A stretch of 64,000 bases of DNA from Pseudomonadota bacterium (GTDB taxonomy: Bacteria; Pseudomonadota; Gammaproteobacteria; Burkholderiales; SG8-39), in contig CANGMI010000006.1 of NCBI GenBank assembly GCA_947455195.1, positions 1 to 64,000 of the forward strand. Reading direction: 5' to 3'. Positions 24,611 to 33,534 of the stretch are shown here, in pieces. Every line of letters starts with the position of its first letter. Position 1 is the first letter of the stretch. The notes under the pieces are model-generated. The model was not told where the DNA came from. It did not search any database and was given only the letters and a program-made list of their open reading frames with translations. The position numbers and the translations under genes were made by a program.

Positions 24611-24639
24611 ATTGTTTCAATCAACAATATCATGTGATA
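24611..24639. promoter_or_regulatory. Overlapping inverted repeats in the divergent ABC promoter
   Basis: The gap between the ATPase and receptor genes is AT-rich in its right third. It holds ATTGTT-N6-AACAAT (24611-24628) and, sharing one base, TATCA-TG-TGATA (24628-24639). Such dyads 35-65 bp from the ATG at 24674 look like operator half-sites, plausibly for the GntR/FCD protein encoded at 28045. The link is inference from position and symmetry only. Confidence 0.4.
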
Positions 24640-24673
24640 CTTCACGCATCAACCGTCGATTCCGGAGACCTCG

Positions 24674-25708
24674 ATGAACCCGTTCAGCCGCCTGACCCGC
24701 AAGACCCTGATGGCCCTCATCGGTACGCTCGCAGCGCTGGCCGGTGCCGGGAGTCCGATCACCGCGCTGGGGCAGGAACGCGATGTAAAGTTCATCCTGG
24801 ACTTCATCGCACTGGGCCGGCATGCGCCCTGGTACGTGGCCCTGGCCAAGGGCTACTACAAGGAGGAGAAGCTCAACGTCACCATCGTCCCGTCCAAGGG
24901 CACGGCCGATGCCATTCGCGGTGTCGAAACCGGCGTTGCCGAACTCGGGTTCATCGATGTACCGAGTCTCGTCGCCAGTGGCAGCGCCGGCGGTGGCAAC
25001 CTGCGCATCGTGGCCGTGAGCTACGAGAAGGCACCCTACTGCGTGTTCACGCTGAACCCGGGTGCCAACGTCACCAGCCCGAAAGACATGGTCGGCCTCG
25101 AGTTCGGTTCGAGCACCGCCTCGTTCGTGCCGAAGATCCACCAGGCCTTCATGCGCATGAACGGCCTGGACCCCTCCACGCTGAAGGTCGTCAACATCGA
25201 CGCGGCAGCGCGCGTCCCGATGCTTGCGGCGCGTCGGGTACAGTCGATCGACCAGTTCATCATGAGCGAACCGTCGATCCGTCGTGCCGTGAAGGATGCC
25301 CAGCCCCAGTGCATGCTGCTCGGGGACCACGGCCTGGACATCTACGGCAACTCGATCGGCGTACGCGAGGACTTCCTGCAGAAGAATCCCGAGGTGGTCC
25401 GCGGCTTCGTGCGTGCCTCGATGCGGGGCTGGAAGGACGCGCTCGCGAATCCCGAGGAGGCCGCACGCCTGCAGATCAACTACGTGAAGGCACTCGACCC
25501 GCAGATCATCGTCGAGGAACTCGCGATCCTGAAGCGACTGGTGGTCGTGCCCGATACCGAGAAGAATGGCCTGGGGTGGATGACCCGCGAGAAGATGAAG
25601 CGCACCGTCGATTTCATCAATGCCAACATCGAGGTCGAGGGCAAGCGGCTGACGGTCGAGGACATCTATCGCGAGGGCTATCTGCCGCGCGATCCGATCA
25701 AGCCCTGA
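24674..25708 (+). CDS. ABC importer substrate-binding protein (NMT1/THI5-like), second system
   Basis: The 344-aa receptor has an N-terminal signal (LTRKTLMALIGTLAALAGAG) cleaved near ALGQERD. It has the NMT1-like core: LDFIALGRHAPWYVALAKGYYKEEKL, RGVETGVAELGFIDVPSLVA and a C-terminal DFINANIEVEG region. The GRHAPWYVA segment lies where pyrimidine-precursor binding proteins and aromatic-acid receptors contact ligand. It is transcribed away from its permease and ATPase genes and is followed 7 bp later by an FAD hydroxylase, so the imported compound may be that enzyme's substrate. GGAGACCTCG precedes ATG 24674. Confidence 0.92.
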   Translation: MNPFSRLTRKTLMALIGTLAALAGAGSPITALGQERDVKFILDFIALGRHAPWYVALAKGYYKEEKLNVTIVPSKGTADAIRGVETGVAELGFIDVPSLVASGSAGGGNLRIVAVSYEKAPYCVFTLNPGANVTSPKDMVGLEFGSSTASFVPKIHQAFMRMNGLDPSTLKVVNIDAAARVPMLAARRVQSIDQFIMSEPSIRRAVKDAQPQCMLLGDHGLDIYGNSIGVREDFLQKNPEVVRGFVRASMRGWKDALANPEEAARLQINYVKALDPQIIVEELAILKRLVVVPDTEKNGLGWMTREKMKRTVDFINANIEVEGKRLTVEDIYREGYLPRDPIKP

Positions 25709-25715
25709 TCCGTCC

Positions 25716-27314
25716 ATGCCATCGGGTGTGAACAGCAGGCGACCGGTCGCCATCATCGGGGCCGGGCCGATCGGCCTCACCGCCGCTCTGGGCCTCGCGC
25801 ATCACGGCATCCCGTTCGTGATCTACGAGGATGACGATCGGCTCTCGCTCGACACCAAGGCCGGCACCACGCTCTCGCGCACGCTGGAAGTCTGGCGTCG
25901 GTTCGGGGTTGCTGACGAGATCTTGCAGGTGGCACTGCGCGCCGATGAAATCGGCGAGGTCGACCGCGCCACCAGTCGCCCGCCCTTCCCCGTGCGCTTG
26001 CATGAACTCGGGGCCGAGACCCGCTACCCCTTCGTGGTCAACCTGCCCCAGCACCACATGGAGCCGGTACTCGCTGCGGCGGTCAATCGCGTTGCACCCG
26101 ACAGTTTCCGACTGCAGCACCGACTGGTGAACCTCACCCAGAACGAGGCAGGTGCAACTCTCACGTTCGATACACCGCAGGGGCAGATCACGGTCGAGGC
26201 CGACCATGTGCTGGGCTGCGATGGCGGACAGAGCACGGTGCGTCACCTGCTGGGATTCACGGCCGACGGAACGTCGTTCCCGGAGCGCTACGCGCTCATC
26301 GATCTCGTCATCGACCTCGATGTGACAAACCCGCGCGATTTTCCGTATCTCGCCTATTTTTCAGACGCCACGGAATGGATGATTCTGGTGCGCCAGCCCC
26401 ACTGCTGGCGATTCCTCTTTCCGGCGCCGGAAGCCGAGGGCGACCCGACCGACGAGATGCTGCGCGACAAGGCACTCGCATTCATCGGGGGCGTCGTGGC
26501 GAGCGACGCCACCATCATCAACAAGGTGCTCTACCGGACGCATCACCGCACGGCGAATCGCTGGCGTGACCGCGGCGTTTTTCTGATGGGCGATGCAGCG
26601 CACCTCATCACCCCGATGTGGGCCCTGGGTCTGAATACCGGGGTCCTCGACGCTTCCAACCTGCCCTGGCGCCTGGCCTGGGTGCTGCGCGGCTGGGCCG
26701 ATGACAGGCTTCTGGATGGCTATGAAGCCGAGCAGAGGCCGATTGCGGCCAACGGGACGGGCCAGATGTCGCAGGCGGCACGCGCCTACATGGCCAAGCG
26801 TGCCGAGGGCGTACAGGCCATGACCGTCAACAACTGGAGCAACGCCTGCACCCGGGCGATGCTCGGCGTCTGCCTCGATGTGAGCGGGGGCGGTGGCGGC
26901 TCGATGGTGAAGTCGGAGACCGAGCCGGCGCTCGTGGTGGGCGATCGCATGCCCGACATGCTGGTTCACACGCCAGAAGGACGTGAAATCCGGCTGCACG
27001 ATCTGTGTGACGACCACTTCGTGGCCCTCTGGTTCACCGATGCCCGGCGCCGTCCGCCGGTACCCCCCCATCGGTCACCGGCCCTCGTGCACTATGTGGT
27101 CTCGCGCTGGGACGCCCCCACCGATGGCGGCCTGCGCGATCGCGCGCTGCTCGATGCGGGTGACCGCCTGAAGAACCGCATCAAGGTAGCGGCTGACACG
27201 CTGGTGCTCGTGCGACCGGACGAGCATGTCGCGGCCATCGTGCCGATGGGCCCTGGCGTTGCCGAGGCCCTCTATCGCAACATCACCGGACGTCCGGTGC
27301 CGGAGGCCGCATGA
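25716..27314 (+). CDS. FAD-dependent aromatic hydroxylase (PheA/TfdB/UbiH class)
   Basis: The 532-aa flavoprotein monooxygenase has the dinucleotide GAGPIGLTAALGL near residues 15-27, the DG motif GCDGGQSTVR, the GD motif VFLMGDAAHLITP and a C-terminal thioredoxin-like region of about 130 residues as in phenol-hydroxylase relatives. It would use NAD(P)H and oxygen to hydroxylate an aromatic ring. It follows the receptor gene by 7 bp and overlaps the SDR gene by 4 bp, so it forms an operon with these, the GntR regulator and a Bug receptor. The conserved pocket Pro-Met-Trp (ITPMWALGLNTG) differs a little from the usual P-P-F-G. Confidence 0.92.
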   Translation: MPSGVNSRRPVAIIGAGPIGLTAALGLAHHGIPFVIYEDDDRLSLDTKAGTTLSRTLEVWRRFGVADEILQVALRADEIGEVDRATSRPPFPVRLHELGAETRYPFVVNLPQHHMEPVLAAAVNRVAPDSFRLQHRLVNLTQNEAGATLTFDTPQGQITVEADHVLGCDGGQSTVRHLLGFTADGTSFPERYALIDLVIDLDVTNPRDFPYLAYFSDATEWMILVRQPHCWRFLFPAPEAEGDPTDEMLRDKALAFIGGVVASDATIINKVLYRTHHRTANRWRDRGVFLMGDAAHLITPMWALGLNTGVLDASNLPWRLAWVLRGWADDRLLDGYEAEQRPIAANGTGQMSQAARAYMAKRAEGVQAMTVNNWSNACTRAMLGVCLDVSGGGGGSMVKSETEPALVVGDRMPDMLVHTPEGREIRLHDLCDDHFVALWFTDARRRPPVPPHRSPALVHYVVSRWDAPTDGGLRDRALLDAGDRLKNRIKVAADTLVLVRPDEHVAAIVPMGPGVAEALYRNITGRPVPEAA

Positions 27315-28048
27315 GTCTTGCCGTCAACTACGACTTTTCCGACAGCGTCGTCCTTGTGACCGGCGGTGCGTCAGGGATGGGCGCGGCCACGGCGCACGCC
27401 TGCGCGCGTCTGGGCGCGCAGGTAGTTGCGCTCGATGTGGATGTCGCCGCCATCGAGCGCATCGGTGCCACACCGGGCATCGACGCGCGCCTGGTCGACG
27501 TTTCGGACAGTGCCGCCGTCAACGCCTGCATCGACGATGTCCTTGGCCGCTACGGCAAGATCGATGGTGCGGTACTGGGTGCAGCCATCCAGCAGCGCAC
27601 GCCCATCGCCGACCTCGGCGATGCCGAGTGGCGTCGCCATCTCGCGGTGAACCTCGATGGCGTCTTCCACTGCATCCGCGCCATCGGTCCGGCGATGTGC
27701 AAGGCACGCAGCGGATCGATCCTCACGTTCACCTCAGGCCTGGTCAACATGGGCTGGAATGGTGCCGCCGCTTACGCCGCGTCGAAGGGCGCTCTGGTCG
27801 GGCTCACCAAGTGCGCTGCGGTTGAGTTCAAGCCCTTTGGCGTACGGGCCAATCTGATTTCACCCGGACTGGTCACGACACCGGTCTGGCTCAATGTGGC
27901 TGGTGAGGGCGAGCGCGAGATGTATGCCGACTCGATCGGCATCTCGGAACCGGAGGCGGTGGTCCCCACCATCCTGCATCTCATATCCGATGCCTCGCGA
28001 GAGATGACCGGTGCCATCATCGAGCGTCGACTGGTGCCCGCGCATTGA
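27311..28048 (+). CDS. Short-chain dehydrogenase/reductase
   Basis: The 245-aa classical SDR has the TGGASGMGAA coenzyme motif near the N-terminus, a catalytic Ser strand (ILTFTSGLVNM), the YAASK active-site pair and the downstream RANLISPGLVTTPVW motif. An acidic end to the second strand (VALDVDV) suggests NAD rather than NADP. It starts in an ATGA overlap with the FAD hydroxylase and ends overlapping the regulator's TTG, so it should be co-expressed. It may dehydrogenate a ring dihydrodiol or a hydroxy intermediate. Confidence 0.93.
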   Translation: MSLAVNYDFSDSVVLVTGGASGMGAATAHACARLGAQVVALDVDVAAIERIGATPGIDARLVDVSDSAAVNACIDDVLGRYGKIDGAVLGAAIQQRTPIADLGDAEWRRHLAVNLDGVFHCIRAIGPAMCKARSGSILTFTSGLVNMGWNGAAAYAASKGALVGLTKCAAVEFKPFGVRANLISPGLVTTPVWLNVAGEGEREMYADSIGISEPEAVVPTILHLISDASREMTGAIIERRLVPAH

Positions 28049-28794
28049 GCACGCTGTCGAGGGAAAACGCAGGCCTCTCCGAGGGCCCTCGCGACGGCCA
28101 TCGCGAGAGGCGCGTGCCGGCGCGACACAAGTCAGGCGGCGCTCGATTGCAGAGTGCCGGCGCCTCATTGGCCGATCAGGCCTACGAAGCGATCAAGTCA
28201 CGCATCCTCACCGCGCGACTGCGCCCCGGGCAGTTCCTGACCGAGGCCGAGTTGTGTGAGTCACTGCGAAGCGGACGCACACCCGTGCACCAGGCAGTGC
28301 ATCGACTCTCGCGTGAAGGCTGGATCGAGATCCGTCCGCGCAAGGGCCTCGTCATCCGCAACGACTCGAGTGCTGCCATCGCCCAGGTCATCGAAGCACG
28401 CGGCGCGGTGGAGCCCGCGGTCGCGGCATTCGCAGCGCGGCGCATCGATGAGGCGACGCTCGAGCAATTGCACGCCCTGCTCGAGGAGTCGGCCCGCAAC
28501 ACCGATCAGCGACAGCGCAAGCGCTTCATGCAGATCGATGCAGCGTTCCATGATCTGATCGCGACAGCGGCCGACAACCCGCCACTGGCCGAAGCGATCC
28601 GGCAACTGCATCAGCGCTCGCTGCTCGTCTGGCAGATACCGGGCTATGCCGAAGATGATCTGGATCTCACCCAGGCCGAGCACCGGATCATTCTCGAGGC
28701 CATCGCGGCGCGCGACGCCAGTGGGGCCGCGCGTGCGATGAAGGCACATCTTGAATCGCTGCGAAAGCGGTTGCTGAAGAGCGGGCGCCTGTGA
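28045..28794 (+). CDS. GntR-family regulator, FCD (FadR-C) subfamily
   Basis: The 249-aa regulator has a winged-helix N-terminal domain (DQAYEAIKSRILTARLRPG, LTEAELCESL, RTPVHQAVHRLSREG) and an all-helical FCD ligand domain (IEARGAVEPAVAAFAARR, then FMQIDAAFHDLIATAADN and the AEHRIILEAIAARD His region) that senses small organic acids. The TTG at 28045 overlaps the SDR stop; a later GTG (about 28111) could also be the start because the first 40 residues are weakly conserved-looking. It probably represses this operon and perhaps the divergent promoter at about 24.6 kb. Confidence 0.9.
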   Translation: MSTLSRENAGLSEGPRDGHRERRVPARHKSGGARLQSAGASLADQAYEAIKSRILTARLRPGQFLTEAELCESLRSGRTPVHQAVHRLSREGWIEIRPRKGLVIRNDSSAAIAQVIEARGAVEPAVAAFAARRIDEATLEQLHALLEESARNTDQRQRKRFMQIDAAFHDLIATAADNPPLAEAIRQLHQRSLLVWQIPGYAEDDLDLTQAEHRIILEAIAARDASGAARAMKAHLESLRKRLLKSGRL

Positions 28795-29780
28795 TGACGA
28801 AACGGGTGAACACGGACTGGCGAGCAGCGGTCGTCATGGCGATGCTGATGCTCGTCATCAGCCAGGCCGCTCCTGCACAGTCCTTTGCCACGCATCCGAT
28901 GCGCCTTCTGCTGACAAACCCGCCGGGGGGTACGGTCGATACCCTCGCACGCGTGCTCGCCGACGGGTTGTCGCACGCCTTCGGCCAGCCCGTGGTGATC
29001 GAGAATCGACCGGGCGCCAATGGGGGGCTTGCGGCCGAAGCCATGGCCGCCACGGCACCGGATGGCCACACACTCCTGCTCGGCCCGCCCGGCCCCATTG
29101 CGATCAATCGACTGCTCTATCAGAAGATGAGTTACGACCCGCGCACGGCCTTTGCACCCGTGTCGCTGGTGGCAGTGGCACCCCTGGTTCTGGTCGTCAA
29201 TCCGGGGCTGCCCGCACAGAGCTTGCGCGAACTGATCGACCTCGCCCGCGCGCGGCCAGGGGCTATCAGCTACGCCTCGCAAGGCGGTGGGTCGAGTGGC
29301 CATCTGGCCATGGAGATGCTGGCATCCGCGGTGCGCATCGAACTGACACACGTTCCCTACAAGGGCAGTGCGCCGGCCCTTACCGACCTGATCGCAGGTC
29401 ATGTGCAGGTCATGTTCGACAACACCACCTCGAGCCTGCCACATGTTCGGCGCGGCAGCCTGCGTGCGCTGGCCGTTGCCGAGCGCACCCGCATCAAGGC
29501 GGCTCCCGAGATTCCGACCATCGCCGAATCGGGCGTTGCCGACTTCGAGGCGACCCCGTGGTTTGGCCTCGTGGCGCGCACCGGTACCCCACAGGCCGTC
29601 ATCGATCAGATTGCGGCCGAGGTCAGTCGAATCCTGGCTCGCCCCGACGTGGAAGCACGATTCACGGCGCTGGGGGTCGACCTGCGCGGCCTGCCGGCTG
29701 CACCTTTCGCGGCCTACATCGCATCAGAGACGGCGAAGTGGGAGCGCATCATCAAGGCCGCATCGATCCGGCTCGATTGA
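28791..29780 (+). CDS. Bug-family substrate receptor
   Basis: The 329-aa receptor has a clear signal peptide (AVVMAMLMLVISQAAPAQS). The Bug core shows as MRLLLTNPPGGTVDTLARVL, ENRPGANGGLAAEAMA, APDGHTLLL and THVPYKGSAPALTDLIAGHV, with the C-terminal WFGLVARTGTPQAV loop. Start is GTG 28791 or ATG 28794, overlapping the regulator's stop, so it is the end of the receptor-hydroxylase-SDR-GntR operon. A Bug and an ABC receptor in one operon suggests two uptake routes or two related ligands. Confidence 0.92.
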   Translation: MMTKRVNTDWRAAVVMAMLMLVISQAAPAQSFATHPMRLLLTNPPGGTVDTLARVLADGLSHAFGQPVVIENRPGANGGLAAEAMAATAPDGHTLLLGPPGPIAINRLLYQKMSYDPRTAFAPVSLVAVAPLVLVVNPGLPAQSLRELIDLARARPGAISYASQGGGSSGHLAMEMLASAVRIELTHVPYKGSAPALTDLIAGHVQVMFDNTTSSLPHVRRGSLRALAVAERTRIKAAPEIPTIAESGVADFEATPWFGLVARTGTPQAVIDQIAAEVSRILARPDVEARFTALGVDLRGLPAAPFAAYIASETAKWERIIKAASIRLD

Positions 29781-29993
29781 TCAAGTCGGCCGAGCCTGCA
29801 TCGGTGGATCGCGCAGGTCGGTGAGTGGCCGCGGACCGTGCTGCCCCGCGGCAGTGGCCCTGCATGCCCCTGTCGGTGCACGCAGGCAAAAGACCTCCCG
29901 CGCACGCTGCGGTAGCATCGTCAGGCAGCCACGCCCCGATGCACCCGGTATCTGCCGACGTGCCGCCCCGACCGCCCCTTCTGGAGATCACTG

Positions 29994-30965
29994 ATGCCCC
30001 ACTTTTACCCCCTCGCACACCGCACGCTCGCGCGAGTTCGCCAGGGCGCCACATCCGCAGCCCTGCTGCTCGCGCTCGCACCAGTCGCCACGCTGGCCGC
30101 CGATGCCAGCGCCATCCTCGCCGCCATCAAGGGCGCGCAGGTCATCGATCTGTCGCACATGTGGGAAGGCGACTCACCGATCGCCTCGGTGAACCCGCCC
30201 TATGCCTTCAAGCTCGACGCAACCCACGCGAAGACGCGCGGCATGTTCCAGGACGGCGGGCAACTGTCGTTTGCCTCCGAGAAGATGGAATTCAGCGGCC
30301 AGCATGGCGCACCTACCATCGACGCGCTCGGCCACATCGCGCGCGACGGCAAGCTCTTCGGTGGTGTCGATGCAGCAGCCACCACGACGAATGATGCCGG
30401 CATCGGCGCCAGCGGCACTGGCAGCCATCTGGGCATCGACAGCTATCCGGTCAGCCGACTGGTGAACCGTGGTGTCATGCTTGACGTGGCATCGCTGGTC
30501 AACGGCAATCTGAATCCGTTGCCTGACACCTTCGAAATCACCAGCAAGCACCTCCAGGCGGCGGCAGCCCGCCAGAAGGTCAGGATCCAGAAGGGCGACA
30601 CCGTCTTCGTGCGCACGGGCTGGGGCCAGTACTTCAAGGGTGACCCCAAGCGCTATATCGGTGACAACTCGCCCGGTCTGGGCGTCGATGGCGCCGCCTG
30701 GCTGGTCAAATCGGGCGCAAGCGTCCTTGGCAACGACACCGCCACCTTCGAACAGCGCCCGCCCATCGTGAAGGAGCCCAAGTTCGAGGTATTCCCGGTG
30801 CACATGCAGGTCATCGCCGATGCAGGTGTCTACATCATCGAGAACCTCGACCTCGAAGGCCTCGCCAAGGCAAAGGCCTACGAGTTTGCGGTGGTCGTGC
30901 CGCCGCTCAAGGTCAAGGGCGGCACCGGCTCGCCATTGCGTGCCTTTGCGCTCATCGCGAAGTAG
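29994..30965 (+). CDS. Exported cyclase/kynurenine-formamidase-like hydrolase
   Basis: The 323-aa protein has a signal peptide (GATSAALLLALAPVATLAAD). It belongs to the cyclase (KynB/isatin hydrolase) family: VIDLSHMWEGDSPI near the start, and the metal motif HGAPTIDALGH, a variant of HxGTHxDxPxH, followed by the mid-protein GDTVFVRTGWGQY segment and a near-C-terminal Glu (ENLDLEGL) that acts in catalysis. It hydrolyses cyclic amides or lactones in relatives. GGAGATCACTG precedes ATG 29994. Its end overlaps the convergent exonuclease gene by 14 bp. The 213 bp before it hold no gene. Confidence 0.9.
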   Translation: MPHFYPLAHRTLARVRQGATSAALLLALAPVATLAADASAILAAIKGAQVIDLSHMWEGDSPIASVNPPYAFKLDATHAKTRGMFQDGGQLSFASEKMEFSGQHGAPTIDALGHIARDGKLFGGVDAAATTTNDAGIGASGTGSHLGIDSYPVSRLVNRGVMLDVASLVNGNLNPLPDTFEITSKHLQAAAARQKVRIQKGDTVFVRTGWGQYFKGDPKRYIGDNSPGLGVDGAAWLVKSGASVLGNDTATFEQRPPIVKEPKFEVFPVHMQVIADAGVYIIENLDLEGLAKAKAYEFAVVVPPLKVKGGTGSPLRAFALIAK

Positions 30966-31875
30966 GCTGGAAGGCGTCCGCCCTGGCCTCCCACGGGCGA
31001 TAACGCTCACGCGCGCTTTCCTTCACGACCAGCGGGTTCAGACAGCCCAGCGGCTTGAGGAAGGCGCGCTCCGCGGCTTCATCGCGGGTCTCGATCCACC
31101 AGGCGCGGGGCGCGCCCTGCTTGCCATCGTTCCAGCGATAACCGCGTGCCGAGGCGAAGTCCTTGTGCTCGATCGGCAGACCCACCGCATGCACCCGCCA
31201 GGTCGACGTGCGTGCCGATGCAAGAAGCATCGCCAGGAGGGTCTGCTCAGCATCAGGCGACTGGCGCGCGAGAAGTTCGATCAGCAGATCGACATCGGCC
31301 CGCGCCCGATGGCCCTCATGAAAGAGCCCGAAGCGAAACCCCAGATAGTCGAGCTTGGCGCTGGCGATACCCCAGCGCGACCAGGGCAACTCCTGAAACG
31401 AACAGGCGAAGTGGCGATCGGCAAAGGCGGGATAGCGTGCTTCAAGAAAGGCCCGGTCGAAGCGGGCATTATGGCAAATGACCAGCGGCACACCATCCAT
31501 CGCCCGGGCGATACCGGCTTCATCGATGTGCTGACCCTTCACCATCTCGTCGGTGATGCCGGTGAGCTGCGTGATCTCGGGCGGAATCGGCATCTCGGGA
31601 TCTTCGAGGCTCTCGTAGCGATCGACAACGCGGTAGAGGCGGCCGCTCTCGCGCCCGTACTCGCAGGTGGCGATGGCCAGATCGATGATGCGATCACCCA
31701 GATCGGGCTTGAATCCGGTCGTTTCCGTATCGACGACAGCGAGACGACCACACGGCTCGTTGCTCGTATTCTCGGCGAAGACATGCCGATCGGTCACGGC
31801 GACGCGGCGCGACACCCGGTAGTCGGGGTGCTCCTCGAGCACGCGGGTGGCGGTAGTGAGGTCCATGTCGGTCAT
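30952..31875 (-). CDS. DnaQ-like 3'-5' exonuclease-domain protein
   Basis: The 307-aa protein has the three exonuclease motifs: Exo I VVDTETTGF (Asp49, Glu51), Exo II ICHNARFDRAFLE and Exo III HRARADVDLLIELL, the DEDDh arrangement of DnaQ and RNase T relatives. The C-terminal 100 residues (WRVHAVGLPIEHKDFASARGYRW) form an extra domain seen in some stand-alone exonucleases. It could take part in proofreading or RNA trimming; the target is unknown. ATG 31875 was chosen because the family's N-terminus starts there; the open frame continues to 32286 without conservation. It is unrelated to the catabolic neighbours. Confidence 0.88.
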   Translation of the reverse strand: MTDMDLTTATRVLEEHPDYRVSRRVAVTDRHVFAENTSNEPCGRLAVVDTETTGFKPDLGDRIIDLAIATCEYGRESGRLYRVVDRYESLEDPEMPIPPEITQLTGITDEMVKGQHIDEAGIARAMDGVPLVICHNARFDRAFLEARYPAFADRHFACSFQELPWSRWGIASAKLDYLGFRFGLFHEGHRARADVDLLIELLARQSPDAEQTLLAMLLASARTSTWRVHAVGLPIEHKDFASARGYRWNDGKQGAPRAWWIETRDEAAERAFLKPLGCLNPLVVKESARERYRPWEARADAFQPTSR

Positions 31876-32096
31876 CAGGGTCTCGAACTCGTGGTGGCAG
31901 ACGTGGCAGCGATGGGCGACACATCGTCTGCAGGCTGGGGATCTTCGTCCGACCGGACAACCCGGACTCGCTGGCGCCGTGTATCGCCACCTGGCGCCTG
32001 AAGCCCGGATGATAGGGCCTTGCAGGACACCTTGGCGCCGATTCGTCAGAACCAGACTCGGCGCCCGGCTGCAATCCAGTGGCATAAACTTCGGGC

Positions 32097-32366
32097 ATGA
32101 GACAAGACACCCTCGGCACTGCCAGATTGATCGTGCTCTCGCTTGCACTGTTTGCGGCAGCGGCATATGCAAGCCCCTGGCTGGTCGGCATCCGGCTGAG
32201 TGGCCATCACGACAAGGTGGTTCAACGGCTCCAGACCATCGCCGCGAATGTGAGCTACGCCATCGAGTTGCAGCAGATGATTGCAAGCGAAGCAGACGCG
32301 GGGCGGCGCGAGGAACTCGAGCGCGAACTCAATCGACTGGACGTACCGGAGAGCATGCCGCGATGA
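32097..32366 (+). CDS. Small hypothetical membrane-anchored protein
   Basis: The 89-aa product has an N-terminal hydrophobic segment (LIVLSLALFAAAAYASPWLV) followed by a basic-acidic helical tail (LQTIAANVSYAIELQQMIASE, then EELERELNRL). It is transcribed 221 bp away from the divergent exonuclease gene and its stop overlaps the start of the next Bug gene (ATGA). The overlap argues that it is real. No family was recognised; it could be a small accessory subunit or a membrane anchor. Confidence 0.55.
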   Translation: MRQDTLGTARLIVLSLALFAAAAYASPWLVGIRLSGHHDKVVQRLQTIAANVSYAIELQQMIASEADAGRREELERELNRLDVPESMPR

Positions 32367-33382
32367 AAAGGATGATCCGGGAACGGACGCTGGGAAATCG
32401 GTTCGAAGGCTGGCGTTCATCCACCATGCGGCTGTTGGTCGCCCTCTGGGTCACCCTGCTGCCTGCGCTGGTCGAAGCGCAGACCTTTCCGACTCGGGCC
32501 GTTCGGCTTGTCGTACCCTTTGCAGCGGGTGGTTCGGTCGACATCCTCGCGCGCATGCTTGCGCCGCGCATGGGCGAGGCGCTGGGTGTACCGGTCATCG
32601 TCGATAACCGCGCCGGAGGTGGTGCGGCCATCGGTGCCGAGCTGGTCGCGAAATCGTCACCTGATGGCCACACGCTGCTCCTCACGCCCAACGCCCTGGC
32701 GATCATGCCCTCGCTCTATCGATCGATCACGTTCGACCCGGTGCGTGACCTCAGTCCCGTCAGCCTGCTCGTATCGACCGATCTGGTGCTGGTCGCAAGC
32801 AGCCGCCTGCAGGCGCGCAACCTGGCCGAGATGGTGGCACTTGCCCGTGCCCGGCCCGGATCGCTCAACTACGGATCGACGGGCGTTGCCAACCCGCTGC
32901 ATCTGGTGATGGAGATGCTCAAGACCGCTGCAGCCATCGACATCGTGCCCATTCCCTACAAGGGCGATGCGCCGCTCAATTCGGCCTTGCTGGCCGGCGA
33001 AGTCGATCTGGCCGTGCTGCCGATCGGTGCGGCACAAACCGGTATCCGTGCACGCTGGCTGCGTCCCCTTGCACTGACCGGCGCCGCCCGATCGAGCACC
33101 CTGCCCGATGTGGCAACGCTTGCCGAGCAGGGTTACCCGGGCTTTGAAACCGGCAGCTGGCAAGGCCTCTTCGTTGCAGCTGGCACCTCGACCGAGGTCA
33201 TCGCACGACTGCAACGGGCAGCCCTTGCGGCACTGGAGCCGGCCGATGCGCGCGAACGACTGCGCAGCCTTGGACAGACCCTGGTGGGAAGCTCGGGTGA
33301 GGCTTTCGCCACGCGCTTCAAGGCCGATGTAGCGCGATTTGCAGCGATCGTGCAGCAGGCTGGCATCGTGGCGCCCGACTGA
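32363..33382 (+). CDS. Bug-family substrate receptor
   Basis: The 339-aa receptor has an N-terminal signal (MRLLVALWVTLLPALVEAQ) after a basic leader. Core motifs are AVRLVVPFAAGGSVDILARM, DNRAGGGAAIGAELV, SPDGHTLLL and a variant lid PIPYKGDAPLNSALL in place of VPYKG. The start at ATG 32363 overlaps the small membrane protein; an internal ATG (codon 22) directly before the signal core is an alternative. The same frame is open from 31847 without conserved sequence. The next Bug gene begins 152 bp downstream. Confidence 0.92.
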   Translation: MKRMIRERTLGNRFEGWRSSTMRLLVALWVTLLPALVEAQTFPTRAVRLVVPFAAGGSVDILARMLAPRMGEALGVPVIVDNRAGGGAAIGAELVAKSSPDGHTLLLTPNALAIMPSLYRSITFDPVRDLSPVSLLVSTDLVLVASSRLQARNLAEMVALARARPGSLNYGSTGVANPLHLVMEMLKTAAAIDIVPIPYKGDAPLNSALLAGEVDLAVLPIGAAQTGIRARWLRPLALTGAARSSTLPDVATLAEQGYPGFETGSWQGLFVAAGTSTEVIARLQRAALAALEPADARERLRSLGQTLVGSSGEAFATRFKADVARFAAIVQQAGIVAPD

Positions 33383-33534
33383 TGAGTCGCGCGCGCTGGA
33401 GAGGATCGGTGGCGGGGGACGGGCACTCGATGGGGTACATTTCCGAGGACGCGCGCAACAGCACTCGACGAACCGATCGAGCCCCGTGCCGCTGCAGCAG
33501 GCACACGGCTTGCCGCCTCTTGAGGAGAGCATCG

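Noticed and set aside
29838-29856. GC-rich hairpin CTGCC-CCGC-GGCAG as a terminator
   Set aside because: No T-run follows it, so it does not meet the usual intrinsic terminator pattern.
30174-31010. Minus-strand 278-codon frame over the cyclase gene
   Set aside because: It is antisense to a well-supported exported cyclase and shows no domain.
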